Notes: generated by a model from the letters alone, not told the origin. Positions 55,213-64,000 are shown, counted from the stretch's first letter. The stretch is 64,000 nucleotides of DNA from Pectobacterium cacticida (GCF_036885195.1 NZ_CP133656.1:1426001-1490000); one strand, 5' to 3'. Translations and numbers: made by a program.

Positions 55213-58200
55213 ATGGATATCGATTCGCTGCTGACCTCACAAAACCCCGATGAACTGCGCGCTCTGGCGTTGAAATTACTCGCGGACCTTGAGCGGCAGA
55301 CGCAGCGAAACCAGACCCAGGCTGGCTATATCCAGCAACTGGAAGAGGCGCTGAAAAATGCCCGTCACTGGCGTTTTGGCCGAAAAAGCGAAGCCTTCCA
55401 GGGGGAACAGCGCGGACTGTTCGATGAAGATATCGAAGCCGATGTCGCCGATATCGAACAGCAACTGGTTGCACTGTTACCCGCGCCGAACGCCCCAAAA
55501 CAGCAGGTCGCCAAACGCCAGACCCTGCCGCCTGAACTGCCCCGGGAAGTGGTCCGTCTGGCCCCGGCGTCCGATAGCTGCCCGGACTGTGGTCATCCCC
55601 TGCGCTTCATCCGTGATGAAATCAGCGAACGGCTGGAATATGTGCCGGCCCGCTTTATCGTGCATCGTCATGTTCGCCCGCAGTTCAGTTGTGAACACTG
55701 CGAGACCGTGGTCAGCGAACCGTTACCGGCACAACTGATTGAAAAAGGTCTGCCCGGCCCGGGGCTACTGGCGCAGGTGGTATGTGCCAAGAGCCTTGAC
55801 CACCTGCCGCTCTACCGTCAGCAGGCGATATATCAACGCAGCGGTGTCGACCTGCCTCGCAGTACCCTGGCGGGCTGGTTCGGCGCGGTTGGCACCGCGC
55901 TCAAACCGCTGGCCGACGCGCTCCATCACGACCTGTTGCAACACCCGGTTCTGCAGGCCGATGAAACCCCGCTGTCTATCCTCGACCCCGGCAAGGGCAA
56001 AACCCGGCGCGGTTACCTGTGGGCTTATATCACCGCCCGGGGGGCTGACCGGGCGATAGTGCTTTATGACTGCCAGCCGGGGCGCAGTGGCCACTATGCC
56101 CGTGATGTGCTTGAGGGCTGGCGCGGCACGCTGGTAGTGGATGGATATGCGGGTTACCAGGCGTTGTTTGACAGTGGTCAGGCCCTTGAGGCCGGCTGCC
56201 GGGCACATGCCCGGCGCAAGTTCTTCGCGCTGTTCACCGCCAACAAAAGCCCGGTCGCCAGGCTGGCTCTGGACACCATCCGCGAGCTGTACAACCTTGA
56301 GCGCAAAATCAAACACCGGTCCGCAGATAAAAGGCGCCAGTGGCGACAGCGCTATGCGAAACCCCGACTGGCGGTCTTCCACTCGTGGTTGTTGTTGCAA
56401 CAAACGCAAACGGCCCCGAACTCCGGGCTGCGTAAGGCGCTGGATTACACCCTGAAGCGCTGGCCGGCGTTGCTGCGCTACCTGGATGATGGTCGGGTGC
56501 CTATCGACAATAACCGCACTGAAAACAGCCTCCGCCCGGTGGCCGTAGGCCGCAAGAACTGGCTTTGTGTGTCACGAAGGAGATGTCATGACGACAATAT
56601 GAGATTGGCGGCATGAACACTCCATGTTCCAAGACGGATGGAGGTTGGCCCTCCGATCAGGGCGTGCAGGCGCACTGATCAAACGACCCGAAGCTGCGGA
56701 CATGTTCAGCGTGTCGGTGGTGAGCGATTCGGGAAAAGGCAGAGACTCTACTGTCACGTATGATTCAGGCAGTTGAACGCAAGTGAACTGACCGACGAAG
56801 CGACGAAATCTTGGTCGGTGTCAAAACGGGTTTGTATAGCCGAACCCCAAGCAGCACAGAGGAAACCTGACTACCGACTGTGCGGCACCCGTCGTTAAGG
56901 CAGCAAGAGCCTGGATCAGGCCGTTTTGGGGAACGTGAGAACCTATTTCCGGCACGTTATCGGGGAATAGGGGCGGACTCGCCCGTAGTAGCGTTGAAGG
57001 GTCTGTAATGGGTCTGGAGCGAAGGGGCGGGGATCACTTTCGTTGTGCGAGGCACAACTCGAACGAGGATGAAGTTTTGTCACAACGAAAAGCATTCGAG
57101 ATACCAAAATCGCTGGTATGGCAGGCGTATCATGATGTACGCCGCAACCGCGGAGCGCCTGGCTGTGATGGCCAGACCCTTGCTGACTTTGATCGACAGC
57201 GAAATCGGAACCTCTATCGGATCTGGAACCGGCTATGTTCGGGGTCGTACTTTCCGCCGCCGGTTCGTGAGAAGCGCATCCCGAAGGACAACGGCAAGGA
57301 GCGTGTCCTAGGCATTCCGACGGTCGCCGATCGGGTGGCCCAAGGTGCGGTGAAGCGTTATATGGAGGCCGAGATTGATCCGATCTTCCATGCTGACTCA
57401 TACGGGTACAGGCCAGGGAGATCGGCACATGATGCCCTGCGCCAGTGCACACGACGGTGTCACCACAGGTCGTGGGTACTGGAAGTGGACATTAGTGCGT
57501 TCTTCGACCATGTCGGCCATGATTTGATCATCAAGGCGCTGGAACACCACCAGATGCCAAAATGGGTGATCTTATATTGTCGGCGATGGCTTCAAGCGCC
57601 AATGCTGGATGAGGTAGGGCAGAGACAGGAGCGAGATCGAGGAACGCCTCAAGGAGGCGTTATTTCCCCGCTGCTAGCCAACTTGTTTCTGCACTACGCC
57701 TTCGACAAATGGATGGACAGGACACATTGCGGCATACCGTTCGAACGGTATGCCGACGATATCGTCATCCACTGCTCGAGTATGAGCGAAGCCGTTCGGA
57801 TCAGGCAAAGCCTGACGCAGCGAATGGCTGAAGTGGGACTGACCATCAATGAGGAAAAGTCGAAGGTGGTCTATATCGACACGTTCGAGCGATACAACGT
57901 CGCTACAAGCTTCACTTTCCTTGGTTATGACTTCAAGGTGCGGACCCTGAAAAATTTCAAGGGGGAACTGTTCCGAAAATGCATGCCTGGTGCGTCGATG
58001 AAAGCAATGCTCAGGATAGTGAAGACGATCAAGGACTGGCGCATCCACCGATCCACAGTGGACAGCTTGGAAGAACATGCCAAGCGACATGATGCTGTGG
58101 TTCGAGGATGGATCGAATACTACGGAAAGTTCTGGTACCGAAACTTCAGTTACCGGCTGTGGAGTGCGCTGCAATCCCGACTGATCAAGTGGATGAAGGC

Positions 58201-58568
58201 CAAGTATCGAATCTCAACGCGGCAAGCGGAGCATCGGCTACGTCTAGCCAAGAAAGAGAAGCCGAAGTTATTCGCACATTGGTATCTACTACGTGCATCG
58301 AATGTGTGATCAAGAGCCGTATGACGGGAGACTGTCACGTACGGTTCTGTGAGCAGCCTAGGGGTGAAACTCCCCTGGGCTGACTCGACTTGCCGGGTCG
58401 TTGCGTGCCGGGCAAAGGATGGCGTCTATCCTGAGTCTGCTGGAAACCGCGAAACTCAACGGCCACGACCCGTATATCTGGTTGCGGGATGTGTTGACCC
58501 GCTTACCGAGCTGGCCCAACAACAGACTCAATGAGTTATTACCTTACGCCGAAAACCGCTTCAGTTAA
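55213..58568 (+). CDS. IS66 transposase TnpC, split by a group II intron
   Basis: Exon 1 is 55213-56566 and exon 2 58390-58568. Joined they give an open frame of 510 residues (exon 1 ends GRKNWL plus one base of the Phe codon cluster, exon 2 continues AGSLRAGQRM to ENRFS). Domains are the coiled-coil and zinc-finger N-terminus (CPDCGHPLRF, CEHCETVV), and the DDE region (DETPLSILD, VDGYAGYQALF, and NNRTENSLRP with its conserved Glu just before the intron). Unlike copy 1 the frame is otherwise intact. The protein depends on splicing. Read through, it stops soon after WLCVSRRR. Confidence 0.88.
56567..58389 (+). mobile_element. Group II intron in IS66 tnpC
   Basis: The 1823-bp intron begins GTGTG and ends AC, the canonical GUGYG...AY ends. 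The boundaries are fixed by copy 1, where CTGGCTTTTTGCCGGG is uninterrupted and here is CTGGCTTT-intron-TTGCCGGG. Domain V is the 34-nt hairpin 58314-58347 (GAGCCGT...ACGGTTC) with the catalytic triad AGC. Domain VI follows (CCTAGGGG...CCCCTGGG, branch A near GGCTGACTC). It is inserted in the sense direction. Confidence 0.95.
57077..58309 (+). CDS. Group II intron reverse transcriptase/maturase (LtrA-like)
   Basis: This reverse transcriptase helps its intron splice and reinsert. It has the RT catalytic box ERYADDIVIH, the motif GTPQGGVISPLLANLFL, an RT0-like N-terminus (KAFEIPKSLVWQAY) and the maturase X domain (LEEHAKRHDAVVRGWIEYYGKF). No HNH endonuclease domain follows. I suggest a TTG start (LSQRKAFEIP, AGGAT 7 bases ahead); an ATG frame from 57008 adds 23 residues that overlap probable ribozyme domain structure. 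Its length fits the bacterial endonuclease-less class. Confidence 0.9.
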   Translation: MSQRKAFEIPKSLVWQAYHDVRRNRGAPGCDGQTLADFDRQRNRNLYRIWNRLCSGSYFPPPVREKRIPKDNGKERVLGIPTVADRVAQGAVKRYMEAEIDPIFHADSYGYRPGRSAHDALRQCTRRCHHRSWVLEVDISAFFDHVGHDLIIKALEHHQMPKWVILYCRRWLQAPMLDEVGQRQERDRGTPQGGVISPLLANLFLHYAFDKWMDRTHCGIPFERYADDIVIHCSSMSEAVRIRQSLTQRMAEVGLTINEEKSKVVYIDTFERYNVATSFTFLGYDFKVRTLKNFKGELFRKCMPGASMKAMLRIVKTIKDWRIHRSTVDSLEEHAKRHDAVVRGWIEYYGKFWYRNFSYRLWSALQSRLIKWMKAKYRISTRQAEHRLRLAKKEKPKLFAHWYLLRASNV

Positions 58569-58626
58569 TCCCCGTAAGCTTATTACATTATTTTAATCAC
58601 ACAACGCGAGTTCGCCGTTCGCTTAC

Positions 58627-58939
58627 CTTTCTTTAACAGGATTTTTCTGTCTAACAGATTCATACGTGCTTATCTCCAATGAAACCGGCGTTGACCGGTC
58701 AGTGCAGATAGTTAAACGGTTATAGAGGGAGGTGTATGATAATTTAGGTTTAAAATTAGGAAAGCTAAGTAAATTTTTGAAATAATGATTCTGATAACTG
58801 CACGTTGCCTTAGAACCAGTTGATGAAAGAATTCACTCTTATTCGGCGTGTTCTCACTGAGAACAGCACCGACTATATGCACTACATATTCCACGCGTTT
58901 TTTCTGGTTCAGTTTATTGCCCCATATATAAATACAGCA
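58627..58939. other. Gap between IS66 copy 2 and the integrase
   Basis: These 313 bases are AT-rich and hold no supported gene; a 60-codon minus frame at 58712-58894 has no ribosome site. No terminator for the integrase is obvious. Confidence 0.4.
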
Positions 58940-60190
58940 TCAGCCATTCGCGATGCGTAAGCCTCTTGCTCCTTCCGATGCCATCACTTTTCCTGTTGCG
59001 GCTGTTTCCACAAATTCCCCCCACCAGCACATCAACACCTTGCGCTGTTCCAGATAGGTGGAGCGGTTATAGGCACGGCGCACTTCGTTGGTGTCAACGT
59101 GGGCGAGGGCGGCTTCGATCACATCTGGCGGAAAGCCTTCTTCATTGGCGGCGGTACTGAAAATGGCGCGTAGGCCGTGGGATACCAGTACACCTTTGTA
59201 ACCCATACGGCGCAATGCGGCGTTAGCGGTTTGGCTGTTCATCGGCTGCTTCGGATCTTTACTGGATGGAAACAGGTATTCTCGGTGTCCGCTGATGGGC
59301 TTCATGGCGTCCAGAATGGCTAATGCCTGCGGGGGCAGGGGAATAATGTGATCACGGCGCATCTTCATACGGCCAGCGGGGATCGTCCAGGTGTTATCCG
59401 CAAGATTTATTTCACTCCAGCGGGTTTCAGCGGCTTCGGCAGGGCGGGTAACGGTCAGTAGCTGCCATTCAATCAATAAGCGGGTCTGTAACTCAATGCT
59501 GGCGACCGATAGCGTTTTCATCAAGCCAGGTAATGCTTCTGGCCTAATGGTCGGCATATGAGTTTTAACCGGTGTTTGAAACGCTTTGCGGATCTTGGCG
59601 GCGGGGTTTGCAGGAATCAGCCCGGAGTTAACCGCATAATCCATTACCTCATTAATTCGCTGGATTAACCGCTTGACGGTTTCCAGCTTGCCGCTGGCCT
59701 GTATTGGTTCCAGCGCGGTGATGAAGTGACGAGCAGTAAGCTGGGTGATCGGTAAGGTTCCGATGAACGGGAACACGTATTTTTCTAGCGAACGCCAAAT
59801 ATCTTTAATGGTGTTCTCGGCCAGCGGTTGGGATTTTTTCACTTCGTACCAGTCAGCGGAGACTTTGGCGAACGTGTTCAGGTTGGTGGCTTGTTCTTGT
59901 TCGCGCTGCTGTTGCTGATGGAATTGTGGATCGATACTTTTTTCTAAGAGTGCTTTGGCTGCTTCTCGCATTTGCCTTGCATCAGCTAAAGAAATTGCCG
60001 GATAGCTGCCAAACGTCAGCGTAGTGCGTTTTTTAGTTTGTGGGTGGTAATAGCGAAAACGCCATGTCTTTGTGCCGGAAGGTTTGACGAACAGTAACAG
60101 CCCGCCACCGTCATGCAGCGACAATTCTTTGTCTATTGCTTTAGCGGCTTTGACTTCCGTGTTCGTGAGGGGCTTTGCCTGAATTGCCAT
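58940..60190 (-). CDS. P4-type tyrosine integrase of the island
   Basis: This 416-residue recombinase inserts and excises the island at a tRNA 3' end. The N-terminal arm-binding domain (LSLHDGGGLLLFVKPSGTKTWRFRYY) and SAM-like core-binding part precede the catalytic residues: Arg in LLTVTRPAEAAETRW, the HGLR box SHGLRAIFSTAANE, and the nucleophile Tyr in AYNRSTYLEQR. It starts about 170 bases from tRNA-Pro, reading away, as expected for an element in proL. It is complete. Confidence 0.93.
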   Translation of the reverse strand: MAIQAKPLTNTEVKAAKAIDKELSLHDGGGLLLFVKPSGTKTWRFRYYHPQTKKRTTLTFGSYPAISLADARQMREAAKALLEKSIDPQFHQQQQREQEQATNLNTFAKVSADWYEVKKSQPLAENTIKDIWRSLEKYVFPFIGTLPITQLTARHFITALEPIQASGKLETVKRLIQRINEVMDYAVNSGLIPANPAAKIRKAFQTPVKTHMPTIRPEALPGLMKTLSVASIELQTRLLIEWQLLTVTRPAEAAETRWSEINLADNTWTIPAGRMKMRRDHIIPLPPQALAILDAMKPISGHREYLFPSSKDPKQPMNSQTANAALRRMGYKGVLVSHGLRAIFSTAANEEGFPPDVIEAALAHVDTNEVRRAYNRSTYLEQRKVLMCWWGEFVETAATGKVMASEGARGLRIANG

Positions 60191-60200
60191 GATCGTTACC

Positions 60201-60240
60201 TTTGGGACTACGCTGATATAGTCCCAAATGTAGTCCCAAA
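60201..60240. repeat. Arm-type repeats in front of the integrase gene
   Basis: TTTGGGACTA at 60201-60210 is the inverse of TAGTCCCAAA, which recurs directly at 60219-60228 and 60231-60240. The arrangement, between integrase start and tRNA-Pro, fits integrase arm-binding sites and probable autoregulation. Confidence 0.65.
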
Positions 60241-60283
60241 CTTTCCGGCTGTAAACGGGGGATGCCGATAGATAACAGGCAAC

Positions 60284-60317
60284 AAAAAACCCGCAAACTC
60301 AGTGAGAATGCGGGTTT
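60284..60317 (-). terminator. Terminator of tRNA-Pro
   Basis: Read on the minus strand, AAACCCGCA and TGCGGGTTT pair around the TTCTCACTGAGTT loop, followed by a run of T. It lies 45 bases past the tRNA 3' end. Confidence 0.8.
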
Positions 60318-60361
60318 CTGTGGGGTTTCCGGTAGTAAACGAGACTAACCGAATATGTATT

Positions 60362-60438
60362 TGGTCGGCACGAGAGGATTTGAACCTCCGACCCCCGACA
60401 CCCCATGACGGTGCGCTACCAGGCTGCGCTACGTGCCG
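60362..60438 (-). tRNA. proL: tRNA-Pro(GGG)
   Basis: The 77-nt gene has acceptor CGGCACG/CGTGCCG, anticodon GGG in CATGGGGTG, T-arm GGTTCAAATCC and encoded CCA, as in E. coli proL. Upstream on its strand TTGCAA and TAGTAT form a possible promoter (16-base spacing). yejM follows upstream, the E. coli neighbour. Confidence 0.96.
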
Positions 60439-60516
60439 ATGCTATGGGCGCTTATACTACCGTTTCCTGACCTTATTGCAATAGCCGGATGAAATGACTG
60501 CTTTAGATTTAGGCAG

Positions 60517-62265
60517 TTAGTTGGCAATAAAGCGTCTTTCGTTCGTGAGTACCTGTAAAAGCAGGGTTAACTGCGGTTTTTCATTATGCAGTTGATTTCC
60601 CTGTGTGTCATAAGCCCGGTAGTTGCCATTACTTTCTAACACGATGAGTTGATCATGCGTAGTAATTTGCAACGAGCCATCGTCACCGTTAATTAACCAT
60701 GGATAGCGTCGTTGTCCAGAAAACAGATCTTCGCCTTGTGAGTAATCATCTGGGTTGTTTTTCACATGGAGCAGACGCAACATTAATGTGGTCATGACGT
60801 CTTTGTTGTCCGTCATTTTGGTTATAGTCTGCGCAGGGGTGTTCGGCCAGTGAACAATCAGCGGTGTTTTCCACTGAGCACGGGCGAAGCGTGACTCATG
60901 GTTGACATTAGTATTCTGGTTATGCGTCGTCGTCACGATAACTACCGTTTTCTCCAATAGCTCTTTTTCCTGCAAAGTATGAATGATTTGACCTATCTGA
61001 CGGTCAACATCCTCATAGTTAATGTATGCGTTCGGTTTCGAGTCTGTGCTATTCGCGGTTTTTGTCGTGCCACTCAGTTCAACATAAGAAAACCATGGGG
61101 AGGGGCGAGTATCCCGATTAAGCCATTCCTGCCACTGAGTGACGATGATGTCGCCGTTTTGCTGTTTTGCGGGAGGTAAGGAGAAGTCAGCGAGCAGCGC
61201 CTGACGATAAAGAGGGCTGTTGAAGCCGTTCGCCGAAAATAGCCCAAACTGATAGCCTTGTTGGCTTAATGCGGTGATTAATGCCGATGGCTTGCGTGAA
61301 CTCAGAATACCGTCCATGTAGGTCGTCGAGAGGCCATAAAATAGGTTAAATAGCGCGGCGTTCGGCTGTGAACCTGAATCATAATGATCGCTGAAAAGCA
61401 CATTTTCTGCGGCGAAGCGCGACAAATTAGGCATACGATTTTGTATGGCATTTGGTGGCGTTTCATCGATCATCACCATTAACAGATTGTAGCCGCTGCC
61501 GTTATCGCGGAAGGTGATGTTACTAAGTGGATACTCAACCGTTATGGCTTCCGGGTTACCCTGTTGCGTTAGCCGACGCTGATATTCCTGTGCATCCAGT
61601 AGGCCATGTTTTTCCAGAAATCGCCGAGCTGTCATCGGATAAGATAAAGGAAGATTAGCGCGTTGCATGGTAATCGGCCGATAGAAATTGGCATCAGCCC
61701 AGATATACATGAGGTGAGACGCGAAGAACGCTGAAATAAAAACGCCTGCCAGTGGTTTACCAATATGTCGACGGTTCAGACTGCGTAATTTTTGCCAACA
61801 CCACGTGCCGAACAACATTTCCACCATAAAAATCAATGGAATGCCGATAAACATCCACTGCCAGTCGCGGGCTATCTCACCCTGCTCAGGGTTGACAACG
61901 AGTTCCCAAACGGTGCTGTTAAGGTGCAGGTGAAAACGCGTAAATACTTCCGCATCGACTATCAGTAACGTTAGTCCCGCCGTTGCCAGCGTAGCGGATA
62001 TGAAGCGTAGCAAGCGCTGGGACAGTACAATGAACGTCAGCGGGAAAATGATTAGGAGATAGGCGGCAAAGACGATAAAGCTAAAATGACCTAACCAACT
62101 CACCAGTGCGTAAAGTCGACCGAACAAAGAGGAAGGCCAGTCGGCAACAAACAAATAGCGGCTACCCAGCCCTAATGTGAGCAAAATGTTGAATAAAGCG
62201 AACCAGTGGCCCCAACTGATCATTTGGGAGACTTTTTCGCGGTAGCGCTGACGGTTGGTTACCAT
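60517..62265 (-). CDS. yejM: Inner-membrane regulator of LPS synthesis YejM/PbgA
   Basis: This 582-residue essential-class protein has five N-terminal membrane segments (to about residue 190) and a periplasmic sulfatase-like domain (residues 240-582, LLMVMIDETPPNAIQNRMPN). It senses LPS and controls LapB/FtsH degradation of LpxC. The nucleophile Cys/Ser of true sulfatases is a Thr (DETPPNA). It lies 14 bases after yejL; length close to E. coli (586). Confidence 0.95.
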   Translation of the reverse strand: MVTNRQRYREKVSQMISWGHWFALFNILLTLGLGSRYLFVADWPSSLFGRLYALVSWLGHFSFIVFAAYLLIIFPLTFIVLSQRLLRFISATLATAGLTLLIVDAEVFTRFHLHLNSTVWELVVNPEQGEIARDWQWMFIGIPLIFMVEMLFGTWCWQKLRSLNRRHIGKPLAGVFISAFFASHLMYIWADANFYRPITMQRANLPLSYPMTARRFLEKHGLLDAQEYQRRLTQQGNPEAITVEYPLSNITFRDNGSGYNLLMVMIDETPPNAIQNRMPNLSRFAAENVLFSDHYDSGSQPNAALFNLFYGLSTTYMDGILSSRKPSALITALSQQGYQFGLFSANGFNSPLYRQALLADFSLPPAKQQNGDIIVTQWQEWLNRDTRPSPWFSYVELSGTTKTANSTDSKPNAYINYEDVDRQIGQIIHTLQEKELLEKTVVIVTTTHNQNTNVNHESRFARAQWKTPLIVHWPNTPAQTITKMTDNKDVMTTLMLRLLHVKNNPDDYSQGEDLFSGQRRYPWLINGDDGSLQITTHDQLIVLESNGNYRAYDTQGNQLHNEKPQLTLLLQVLTNERRFIAN

Positions 62266-62279
62266 ACGTTGGTCAAAAC

Positions 62280-62510
62280 TTAGTGAGCTTTATCGGTTTT
62301 TTTAATCGAAGCCTGCAGAGCCTCAGCGAAAGAGTGCGCCAGAATCTGGCGTTGCGCAGGCGCGATACTGGTATTAATCAGATTCGTCACCATATTACCG
62401 AGCACCATCAAAGCAAGGTCGGTAGGCGCATGATGCTTTTCCAGAACGTTGACCATCTCAGAAAGCAGTTGTTCAACATGTTCGTCACTATAACGGGATG
62501 ATTGTGGCAT
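62280..62510 (-). CDS. yejL: DUF1414 protein YejL
   Basis: This 76-residue helical protein matches E. coli YejL (MPQSSRYSDEHVEQLL...APTDLALMVLGNMVTNLI...AEALQASI). Function is unknown. It is co-transcribed with yejM. Confidence 0.93.
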   Translation of the reverse strand: MPQSSRYSDEHVEQLLSEMVNVLEKHHAPTDLALMVLGNMVTNLINTSIAPAQRQILAHSFAEALQASIKKTDKAH

Positions 62511-62716
62511 AAAACGGCGTATCTCAAGCTGGTAAAGTCGATTATCTTACCGTATAGGCTTATGCTTTTCTGCACTTTTATAACTATATACCTTTTATTA
62601 CTTCCTATACCGTTATCACTACATCAATGAGCGGATATCAGGTGTGGTGGGTTTTATGATTGCGGGCTGTACGTATCAGTGTTTGAATACGCGCCTAGCT
62701 AAAAGGAGAGTTTACC

Positions 62717-63727
62717 ATGAGTCTGGATATCGCCCAGATTGCCTTGCATCAATTGATTAAACGTGACGAACAAACGCTGGAAATGGTGTTGCGCGATTCG
62801 CTGCTATCGACCAATGCGGCAGTTGAAGAAATGATGGCAGAATTGCACCGTGTTTATAGCGCTAAGAATAAAGCCTACGGGGTGTTTAACGAACAAAGTG
62901 AACTGGCGGATGCGCTGAGAGCCTGTCGTAGAGGGGATGAAGATTTCCTAAGTTTCTCTCGTGCGGCTACCGGACGTCTGCGCGACGAACTGGCGAAATA
63001 TCCGTTCGCGGAAGGCGGCATTGTTTTGTTTTGCCAATACCGTTATCTGGCTGTCGACTATTTATTAATCTCGGTGCTCAATAGTTGCAACAGTATGCGG
63101 GTAAACGAACAGTTAGATATTAGTACCACACATTATTTAGATATTAATCATGCCGACATTGTTGCGCGTATTGATTTGACAGAATGGGAAACGAATCCCG
63201 ATTCGTTGCGCTATCTGACGTTTCTGAAAGGGCGGGTAGGGAGAAAAGTATCTGATTTTTTCATGGATTTTCTGGCTGCCTCTGAAGGCCTGGACACCAA
63301 AGCTCAAAATCGTGGCTTGCTGAAAGCAGTCGACGAATATTGTGACGAGGCGCAATTAGATAAAAATGAACGTCAGAATTATCGTCAACAGGTATATAGC
63401 TACTGTCATGAGCAGTTGCAATCTGGTGAGGAAATTGAGCTAGCGTCATTGTCACAGGAACTACCACCATTGGGTGAGAAAACCTTTCAGCAGTTTTCAG
63501 CCGAACAGGGCTATGAATTGGAAGAACGCTTCCCTGCCGACCGTGGGACGTTGCGCCAGTTGACTAAATATTCTGGCAGCGGCGGTGGAATTAGCCTGAA
63601 CTTTGATGCGTTATTACTTGGCGAGCGGATTTTCTGGGATCCGGCGACGGATACGTTGACAATAAAAGGCACGCCGCCGAACCTACGCGATCAGTTGCAG
63701 CGTCGGATGAACGTGACTAAACCGTAG
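62717..63727 (+). CDS. yejK: Nucleoid-associated protein YejK (NdpA)
   Basis: This 336-residue nucleoid-associated protein interacts with gyrase and topoisomerase IV in E. coli. The opening MSLDIAQIALHQLIKRDEQ, the middle KGRVGRKVSDFFMDFL and the C-terminus fit the family and length (335). AAAAGGAGAG precedes the ATG. It is divergent from yejL, as in E. coli. Confidence 0.95.
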   Translation: MSLDIAQIALHQLIKRDEQTLEMVLRDSLLSTNAAVEEMMAELHRVYSAKNKAYGVFNEQSELADALRACRRGDEDFLSFSRAATGRLRDELAKYPFAEGGIVLFCQYRYLAVDYLLISVLNSCNSMRVNEQLDISTTHYLDINHADIVARIDLTEWETNPDSLRYLTFLKGRVGRKVSDFFMDFLAASEGLDTKAQNRGLLKAVDEYCDEAQLDKNERQNYRQQVYSYCHEQLQSGEEIELASLSQELPPLGEKTFQQFSAEQGYELEERFPADRGTLRQLTKYSGSGGGISLNFDALLLGERIFWDPATDTLTIKGTPPNLRDQLQRRMNVTKP

Positions 63728-63807
63728 AAAAGGGCAATTTTCACAGGCTAAACGGTCACATTACTTACGGTGAGGCCGTTTATAGGTGACAGTGTATTAT
63801 TAAGCCC

Positions 63808-63839
63808 AAAAAAACGCCACATAAGCGGCGTTTTTTCTT
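63808..63839. terminator. Bidirectional terminator between yejK and rplY
   Basis: AAAAAACGCC and GGCGTTTTTT arms flank ACATAAGC. A and T runs outside the stem suit both convergent genes. Confidence 0.9.
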
Positions 63840-63873
63840 TCCAGCGTCCTGGAAATAACAACTTCAGCGCAAA

Positions 63874-64000
63874 CTAAACGCGAATGAAGTCGATGTGGGT
63901 CAGCTTAGGCTTGAAAACGTGGCGTTGTACGGCCTGAACTTTGACGTGAACTTCTTTACCATCGATAGACAGGATCACCGTTTCACCATAGAAGCCTTCT
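63874..64000 (-). CDS. rplY: 50S ribosomal protein L25, C-terminal part
   Basis: The window ends inside this gene. The last 41 residues read GETVILSIDGKEVHVKVQAVQRHVFKPKL to THIDFIRV, the short (enterobacterial) L25 that binds 5S rRNA. Its position after yejK is the E. coli order. Confidence 0.92.
   Translation of the reverse strand, partial: EGFYGETVILSIDGKEVHVKVQAVQRHVFKPKLTHIDFIRV

Larger units (their letters stand above)
54436..58626 (+). mobile_element. IS66-family element, copy 2, carrying a group II intron
   Basis: It is 4191 bp including an 1823-bp intron; without it the IS is 2368 bp, one base shorter than copy 1, which is the frameshift base of copy 1. Inverted repeats begin GTAAGCGTCCGG and GTAAGCGAACGG. 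The flanks aacccatc and ctttcttt do not match, so no target duplication. It is in inverted orientation to copy 1. Confidence 0.93.
47361..60361. mobile_element. Accessory island between tRNA-Leu and tRNA-Pro
   Basis: The stretch holds a P4-type integrase beside tRNA-Pro, a decayed second integrase, two IS66 copies, one IS256, a group II intron and mobilization remnants. Core genes resume directly after each tRNA. Integrase orientation fits insertion at the 3' end of tRNA-Pro. I did not find a matching second copy of the tRNA-Pro 3' end, so the exact left border is unknown. Confidence 0.7.

Noticed and set aside
47770..58634. The IS66 pair as one composite transposon with an outer target duplication
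   Set aside because: The outer flanks (tttccagc and ctttcttt) do not match.
47361..60361. CRISPR array or complete prophage in the island
   Set aside because: No regularly spaced repeats of 25-40 bases and no phage structural or replication genes were seen.

Overview
The window looks like the chromosome of a plant-pathogenic enterobacterium of the soft-rot group (Pectobacteriaceae; Pectobacterium or a close relative such as Brenneria). The basis is gene content and order: a serralysin with its inhibitor and type I exporter, a Nep1-like necrosis-inducing protein, GacA/UvrY, and enterobacterial core blocks (dinG-ybiB, glnHPQ-dps-rhtA-ompX, pgsA-uvrC-uvrY-yecF, ppk-ppx-yfgG, proL-yejM-yejL-yejK-rplY) whose proteins closely follow their E. 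coli counterparts. The genus is inferred; no rRNA lies in the window.

1-5.7 kb: a phosphonate-type ABC importer (binding protein, ATPase, fused permease, all on minus) followed by the start of a DeoR-type regulator, and divergently a PLP enzyme of the AGXT2L lyase/aminotransferase group. 6-8.3 kb: periplasmic beta-glucosidase BglX. 8.4-8.9 kb: a 35-residue membrane protein and a deletion scar that joins an AraC regulator fragment to the tail of a LysE-type exporter. 9-19 kb: dinG and ybiB, neighbours in E. coli, here separated by the prtA-inh-prtDEF protease secretion cluster. 19-27.8 kb: an M3 peptidase, glnQPH, dps, rhtA, ompX, an ArsR-type regulator and an Old-Yellow-Enzyme oxidoreductase. 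28-31.4 kb: the necrosis-inducing protein, an IraP-like anti-adaptor and cycA.

31.7-47.4 kb: tRNA-Lys, tRNA-Gly, pgsA-uvrC-uvrY, yecF, a pst-type operon without pstS divergent from ppk-ppx, a YjfB-like protein, yfgG, then tRNA-Cys and tRNA-Leu. tRNA-Gly and tRNA-Cys/tRNA-Leu, one cluster in E. coli, sit at opposite ends of this segment in opposite orientation, which suggests an inversion of about 14.8 kb.

47.4-60.4 kb: an accessory island between tRNA-Leu and tRNA-Pro. It holds a decayed integrase copy, two IS66-family elements in inverted orientation, an IS256-family element with a perfect 8-bp target duplication, mobilization-gene remnants, a two-gene cassette of unknown function (the first gene looks like a PD-(D/E)XK nuclease), and a complete P4-type integrase next to tRNA-Pro. 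The second IS66 copy carries a group II intron in the sense direction inside its transposase gene. The first IS66 copy serves as the empty site and shows the intron boundaries to the base.

60.4-64 kb: proL, yejM, yejL, yejK and the 3' end of rplY, all ordinary core genes.
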